Source of the DNA: Streptomyces lavendofoliae
GTDB taxonomy: Bacteria; Actinomycetota; Actinomycetes; Streptomycetales; Streptomycetaceae
Assembly (NCBI RefSeq): GCF_014649735.1
Contig: NZ_BMTP01000012.1
Location: 124,001 to 188,000, forward strand
Length of the DNA: 64,000 bases
Direction: 5' to 3'
Positions 61,009-64,000 of the stretch are shown piece by piece. The notes beneath the pieces were generated by a model that saw only the letters and a program-made list of their open reading frames with translations, made no database searches and was not told where the DNA came from. How positions within the stretch are numbered: position 1 is the stretch's first letter; the number at the start of each line of letters is the position of its first letter. Both the position numbers and the translations under genes were made by a program.

Positions 61009-62054
61009 TTCGTGATCTCCTTGGCCAGGCCCTGCGCGGGCACGTGCGCCTCCGCGCGGACGACCTCCACCTGGAGGCCGTGTTCGCGCAGGAAGCCGAC
61101 GGGGACGACGTTCTCCTCGTAGCGGCCGGGCAGTTCGATGCGCATGCGGCCGATCTGCCTGCCGCCGACGGTGTCCATGGCGGCGCCCAGGATCGAGATG
61201 TCGATGTTGTACGTACGGGAGAGCTGGGAGATCACCGGCTGGGTGGCGGCCTCGCCGTGGAAGGTCACGTCGACGACCGTGCGGTCGGCGCCGGATGCCT
61301 CGCCGGTCACCGGGAACAGCTCGTGGGCGAGCTCGGAGCCGGGGGTGGCGAGCAGTTCGGCGACGGTGCCGGACTCGATGACGCGGCCCTTCCTCATCAG
61401 GGCGGCGGAGTCGCAGATCTGCTTGACGACGTCCATCTCGTGCGTGATGAGCAGGACGGTCAGGCCGAGCTGCCGGTTGAGGTCGCGCAGCAGCTGGAGG
61501 ATGGAGCGGGTGGTCTCGGGGTCCAGGGCGCTGGTGGCCTCGTCGGAGAGGAGCACCTTGGGCTTGCCGGCCAGGGCCCGGGCGATGCCCACGCGCTGCT
61601 TCTGGCCGCCGGAGAGCTGGCCGGGGTACGCCTTGGCCTTGTCGGCGAGGCCGACGAGGTCGAGGAGTTCGAGGGCGCGGCGGGAGCGGTCGGCGCCGGT
61701 GACGCCGAGGATCTCCAGCGGCAGCTCGATGTTGTCCTTGACGGTGCGCGAGGACAACAGGTTGAAGTGCTGGAAGACCATACCGATGCGGCTGCGCGCC
61801 CGGCGCAGGTCCTTGCCCGCTCGCCGGCCGCGGCCGGCGAGCGCGGTGAGGTCGGTACCGTCGACCGTCACGGTGCCGGAGGTGGGGCGCTCCAGGAGGT
61901 TGACGCAGCGGATGAGCGAGGACTTGCCGGCGCCGCTCTGTCCGATGACGCCGAAGACCTCGCCTTCGCGGACATGCAGGTCGACGCCGTCCAGAGCGGT
62001 GACCTGGCGGCCTCGCGACTCGTAGACCTTGGTCAGGCCCGTAGTGGTGATCAC
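61005..62054 (-). CDS. metN: Methionine ABC transporter ATP-binding protein MetN
   Basis: Energises methionine import. About 349 residues. Walker A IGQSGAGKSSL, signature LSGGQKQRVGIARALA, Walker B VLLSDEATSALD, H-loop ITHEMD; the C-terminal NIL regulatory domain (about 265-345; PVISQLSRTYNIDISILGAAMDTVGG) senses methionine and inhibits transport. Start GTG 62054 (ITTTGLTKVY) was chosen over GTG 62069 because the family begins here and a GGA precedes it; both are possible. A short Met/Cys-rich peptide is encoded upstream at 62257-62343. Confidence 0.95.
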   Translation of the reverse strand: MITTTGLTKVYESRGRQVTALDGVDLHVREGEVFGVIGQSGAGKSSLIRCVNLLERPTSGTVTVDGTDLTALAGRGRRAGKDLRRARSRIGMVFQHFNLLSSRTVKDNIELPLEILGVTGADRSRRALELLDLVGLADKAKAYPGQLSGGQKQRVGIARALAGKPKVLLSDEATSALDPETTRSILQLLRDLNRQLGLTVLLITHEMDVVKQICDSAALMRKGRVIESGTVAELLATPGSELAHELFPVTGEASGADRTVVDVTFHGEAATQPVISQLSRTYNIDISILGAAMDTVGGRQIGRMRIELPGRYEENVVPVGFLREHGLQVEVVRAEAHVPAQGLAKEITK

Positions 62055-62256
62055 AGGGGTTTCCGTCACTGTCGAGTGCGCGGCGCGGTGTCCGCCGGGC
62101 ACGGGGCATTCGTCGTTCCGACGCGCGGCACGGCTGGTTCCGGCCGGTGGGCCGGGGACGGCACGTGCGCGGGGCAGGCGTGTTCCGTCGATCGCGTACG
62201 GGACACGGCGTGGCTGTCGGGTCTCGCTTCGGGGCGCGAGGCTCAGGCAGGGGCCC

Positions 62257-62343
62257 TCAGAAGGCGCACATTCGACACATACAACGAGCACCGGGCGTCG
62301 TCATCGCCTCGGTCGCAAGGGTGCGGCTGCTCGTCGTGGTCAT
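62257..62343 (-). CDS. Candidate Met/Cys-rich leader peptide upstream of metNIQ
   Basis: A 28-codon frame from ATG 62343 to TGA 62257, ending GARCMCRMCAF. Its last 9 codons hold three Cys and two Met, spaced Cys-Met-Cys-Arg-Met-Cys. That is exactly the content expected of a leader whose translation reports Met/Cys-tRNA supply. No Shine-Dalgarno is visible, but TTTACT (62356-62351) eight bases upstream of ATG suggests a leaderless transcript. An inner ATG (62304) would give a 15-residue peptide. Several weak hairpins lie between the stop and metN (for example GTGT(C)CCGT/ACGG(A)ACAC). Function is inferred. Confidence 0.55.
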   Translation of the reverse strand: MTTTSSRTLATEAMTTPGARCMCRMCAF

Positions 62344-62376
62344 GCGGGCCAGTAAACCAGACACCTCCCCGCGGCC

Positions 62377-62400
62377 CGGACGGGTGTCCGAATAGCGGAC
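62377..62400. promoter_or_regulatory. Overlapping inverted repeats upstream of the metNIQ leader
   Basis: CGGAC-GGGT-GTCCG (62377-62390) overlaps GTCCG-AATAG-CGGAC (62386-62400), with a further CGGACACC at about 62417-62424. The cluster lies about 35-55 bases upstream of the leader start, where a regulator would be placed. Unknown binder. Confidence 0.35.
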
Positions 62401-62434
62401 TGCCCTCGTGCGGTATACGGACACCGGGCGGCCC

Positions 62435-63088
62435 TCAGACGGTCAGCCCGATCTCCACTCCCCCCGCCGTGACCTGGGCCGACACCTGGGAAAGGTCGGT
62501 GACCACGACATCGGCCACCAGGTCGTCGCGGTGGTGCGTTGTGGCCAAGGCCACGGTCCGCATGCCGGCGGCTCGGCCGGCCGCCAGCCCGGCGGGGGCG
62601 TCCTCGAAGACGACGCAGCGCTCCGGGGCGACACCGAGCCTCGCGGCGGCCAGCAGGTAGGGCTCGGGGTCGGGCTTGCCGCGCGTGATGTCGTCGGCGG
62701 CGATCACGACGGGCGCGTCGATGCCGGCCTCGCGCAGCCGGGCCTCGGCGAGCGGCCGGGTCGCGGAGGTGACGACGGCCCAGCGGCCCGCGGGCAGGGA
62801 GGCCAGCAGCTCCTTGGTGCCGGGCAGCAGCTCCACGCCGCCGGGTACGTCCTCGACCTCCAGCCGCTCGATACGGGCCAGGGCGCCGGGTATCCGGTCG
62901 GCGGGCAGCAGCTCGGCGATGATGTCGACGGCGGGACGGCCGTGCAGCTCGACCCGGGCGAAGTCCTCCGCCGCGATGCCGTGCTCATCGGCCCACCGGG
63001 TCCAGCACCGCCGGACGGACTCCAGGGAGGAGACGAGGGTTCCGTCGTTGTCGAACAGCAGGGCTTCGGCGTGGATCCTCATGGTCAT
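62435..63088 (-). CDS. HAD-superfamily phosphatase (subfamily IA)
   Basis: 217 residues, probably a sugar-phosphate phosphatase (beta-phosphoglucomutase/DOG-type fold). Nucleophile motif FDNDGTLV (first D nucleophile, N in place of the usual second-shell residue), motif II VVTSAT, motif III lysine in ITRGKPDPEPYLLAA, and motif IV CVVFEDAPAGLAAG. A cap domain lies between. ATG 63088 (MTMRIHAEALLFD) or 63082; the first was taken. Divergent from the two membrane-protein genes. Confidence 0.92.
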   Translation of the reverse strand: MTMRIHAEALLFDNDGTLVSSLESVRRCWTRWADEHGIAAEDFARVELHGRPAVDIIAELLPADRIPGALARIERLEVEDVPGGVELLPGTKELLASLPAGRWAVVTSATRPLAEARLREAGIDAPVVIAADDITRGKPDPEPYLLAAARLGVAPERCVVFEDAPAGLAAGRAAGMRTVALATTHHRDDLVADVVVTDLSQVSAQVTAGGVEIGLTV

Positions 63089-63155
63089 GGAGCCTACGTT
63101 TCCGCCGGCGGGGGCGGTCGCACCGGGTCTTTTGGCCCGTAATAGTCTCGGGCGC

Positions 63156-63515
63156 ATGCTTGACGCCCTGACGGTCGCGGTCTCCGTGACCGCGCTCGCC
63201 CTCGCCGCCTGGTGCGGCTTCGCCGCGTACCGCGACCAGCCGACGAAGGACTGGCACTTCATCGGCATGGCGGTGGTGTCGGCGCTGGCCCTCGCGCAGC
63301 TCGTGGTCGGTGTCGTCCGGCTGGCGGGGGGCGGCACGGCCGACGAGGGCACGGCGATCTTCCTCGCGTACCTGATCGGCGCGGTGTGCGCGGTCCCTGC
63401 GGCGGGCTTCCTGTCGCTGGCGGAGCGCACCCGCTGGGGTTCGGCGACGGTGGCGGCCGGTGCGGTGGTGCTGGCGGTGCTGGAAGTGCGCCTCCACGAC
63501 ATCTGGGCGGCCTGA
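63156..63515 (+). CDS. Small integral membrane protein (119 residues)
   Basis: Four hydrophobic segments (ALTVAVSVTALALAAWCGFAAY, FIGMAVVSALALAQLVVGVVRL, TAIFLAYLIGAVCAVPAAGFL, GSATVAAGAVVLAVLEV). No motif. ATG 63156. Its stop is one base before the next gene's ATG (63517), so the two are cotranscribed and may form one complex. Function unknown. Confidence 0.8.
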   Translation: MLDALTVAVSVTALALAAWCGFAAYRDQPTKDWHFIGMAVVSALALAQLVVGVVRLAGGGTADEGTAIFLAYLIGAVCAVPAAGFLSLAERTRWGSATVAAGAVVLAVLEVRLHDIWAA

Positions 63516-63516
63516 G

Positions 63517-63921
63517 ATGGCGGGGCGCGGTCTGGCGAAGGGCCCCGGCCTGCTGCTGGTGTGGCTGTACGGGGTGATGTCGGTGGGCGCGGTGTCGCGG
63601 TCGGTGCTGCAGATCGCGACCGAGTTCGGCCGGGCGCCGCTGGCGTACGCGCTGTCGGCGCTGGCGGCCGTGGTGTACGTGTTCATCACCTACACGCTGG
63701 TGCGGGGCGGCGAGACGGCCCGCAGGGCGGCGCTGGTGTGCTGCGCCGCCGAGCTGGTGGGCGTGCTGACCGTGGGCACCTGGACGCTGGCCGATCCCGG
63801 TGCCTTCCCGGACGCCACGGTCTGGTCCGACTACGGCTACGGGTACGTCTTCATCCCGGTGCTGCTTCCGGTGACCGGGATCCTGTGGCTGCGGAAGTCT
63901 AGGCGGCCTTCTCCAGCGTGA
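63517..63921 (+). CDS. Small integral membrane protein (134 residues)
   Basis: Four hydrophobic segments (LLLVWLYGVMSVGAVSRSVLQIA, LAYALSALAAVVYVFITYTLV, AALVCCAAELVGVLTVGTWTL, VFIPVLLPVTGILWL). Unknown function; encoded one base after the preceding membrane protein gene. Its 3' end overlaps the convergent GNAT gene by 23 bases. Confidence 0.8.
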   Translation: MAGRGLAKGPGLLLVWLYGVMSVGAVSRSVLQIATEFGRAPLAYALSALAAVVYVFITYTLVRGGETARRAALVCCAAELVGVLTVGTWTLADPGAFPDATVWSDYGYGYVFIPVLLPVTGILWLRKSRRPSPA

Positions 63922-64000
63922 GGAGCGTCAGGCGCGGGTCCACCTCGCGGGTGGCGACGGTCGCGTAGCCCTTCCTGCGGTAGAGGCGCAGGTTGCCCTC
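63899..64000 (-). CDS. GNAT-family acetyltransferase, C-terminal fragment (runs off the window)
   Basis: Only the last 33 residues are present: NLRLYRRKGYATVATREVDPRL then a short tail to TAG. The NxRLYxxxGY pattern is the usual last motif of GNAT domains. Truncated by the window edge. Confidence 0.7.
   Translation of the reverse strand, partial: EGNLRLYRRKGYATVATREVDPRLTLLTLEKAA

Noticed and set aside
62055..62434. SAM (S-box) riboswitch upstream of metNIQ
   Set aside because: GAGGGCCCC...GACAGCC loosely recalls fragments of the S-box, but the conserved core and helix order are missing. The Met/Cys-rich peptide explains the region better.
57309..62435. Secondary-metabolite or resistance cluster suggested by GNAT and APH-like genes
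   Set aside because: The genes are isolated, surrounded by housekeeping functions, and lack biosynthetic neighbours.

Overview
This window is a stretch of a Streptomyces (or very close relative) chromosome core. Base composition is very GC-rich with near-saturated G/C at third codon positions, and GTG (once TTG) starts are common. It carries the sporulation gene ssgB, a (p)ppGpp synthetase with an extended N-terminus, phosphatidylinositol mannoside genes, and tRNA genes without an encoded CCA. From memory, the gene order alaS-rpsD-rarA-hisS-relA-apt-secF-secD-yajC-ruvBAC-yebC-pdxTS-pimA-pgsA-thrS-ssgB resembles the S. coelicolor SCO1500-SCO1560 region. Much of it (thrS-HIT-pgsA-acyltransferase-pimA-pdxST-yebC-ruvCAB-secDF-apt-relA) is also syntenic with mycobacteria. 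I see no prophage, insertion sequence, CRISPR array or biosynthetic cluster.

Layout. 1-4049: 5' part of alaS with two small membrane-protein genes, and a divergent NB-ARC/TPR regulator. 4240-7736: rpsD and a divergent DUF2470 gene sharing a 56-bp intergenic region that holds a near-consensus iron box, then rarA and a VKOR-family gene. 7863-9849: hisS and a metallo-beta-lactamase-fold hydrolase. 10002-12227: membrane-anchored cyclophilin and a DUF349 protein. 12305-19012: relA, apt, secF, secD, yajC (all minus). 19180-23886: ruvB, ruvA, ruvC, yebC, pdxT, pdxS. 24029-27530: LemA-like protein, pimA, PIM acyltransferase and PI(P) synthase in an overlapping operon. 27786-31824: an EF-G-like GTPase and a large membrane protein that interrupt the ancestral HIT-pgsA neighbourhood. 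31891-34497: HIT and thrS. 34610-37293: a DUF4365/unknown gene pair and a DnaQ-like exonuclease. 37354-40443: two identical tRNA-Val(CAC) genes bracketing an SRPBCC gene and a giant polytopic membrane protein. 40509-43844: TIGR02611 protein, ssgB, CGNR zinc-finger regulator, small membrane proteins and a DsbA-like protein. 43843-44004: a 162-bp inverted-repeat (MITE-like) element. 44060-46800: GNAT, pabC, pabB. 46946-47397: five tRNAs (Gly, Cys, 3 x Val). 47453-51063: zinc-ribbon protein, APH-like protein, 68-aa membrane protein, Ser/Thr kinase. 51068-58517: SpoU methyltransferase and a corrin/siroheme block (cysG-type fusion, BluB-CobT fusion, CbiET fusion). 58581-62343: GNAT and the methionine ABC transporter metNIQ, preceded by a Met/Cys-rich leader peptide. 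62435-64000: HAD phosphatase, two small membrane proteins, and the end of a GNAT gene.

How genes work together: the core is translation (alaS, hisS, thrS, rpsD, tRNAs), stringent response (relA), Sec export (secDF-yajC), Holliday-junction processing (ruvABC), PLP synthesis (pdxST), PI/PIM lipid synthesis, p-aminobenzoate synthesis (pabBC) and B12/siroheme methylations. The signals I find most interesting are: (i) a short Met/Cys-rich leader peptide and operator-like repeats in front of metNIQ; (ii) a compact three-way-junction RNA candidate between the LemA-like gene and pdxST; (iii) the iron box wedged between rpsD and the DUF2470 gene, followed by a compositionally odd 180-nt segment; (iv) the BluB-CobT fusion with a ~620-residue low-complexity N-terminal extension and a 6-codon coupled mini-ORF; and (v) the DUF4365 (PD-(D/E)XK-like) two-gene module.
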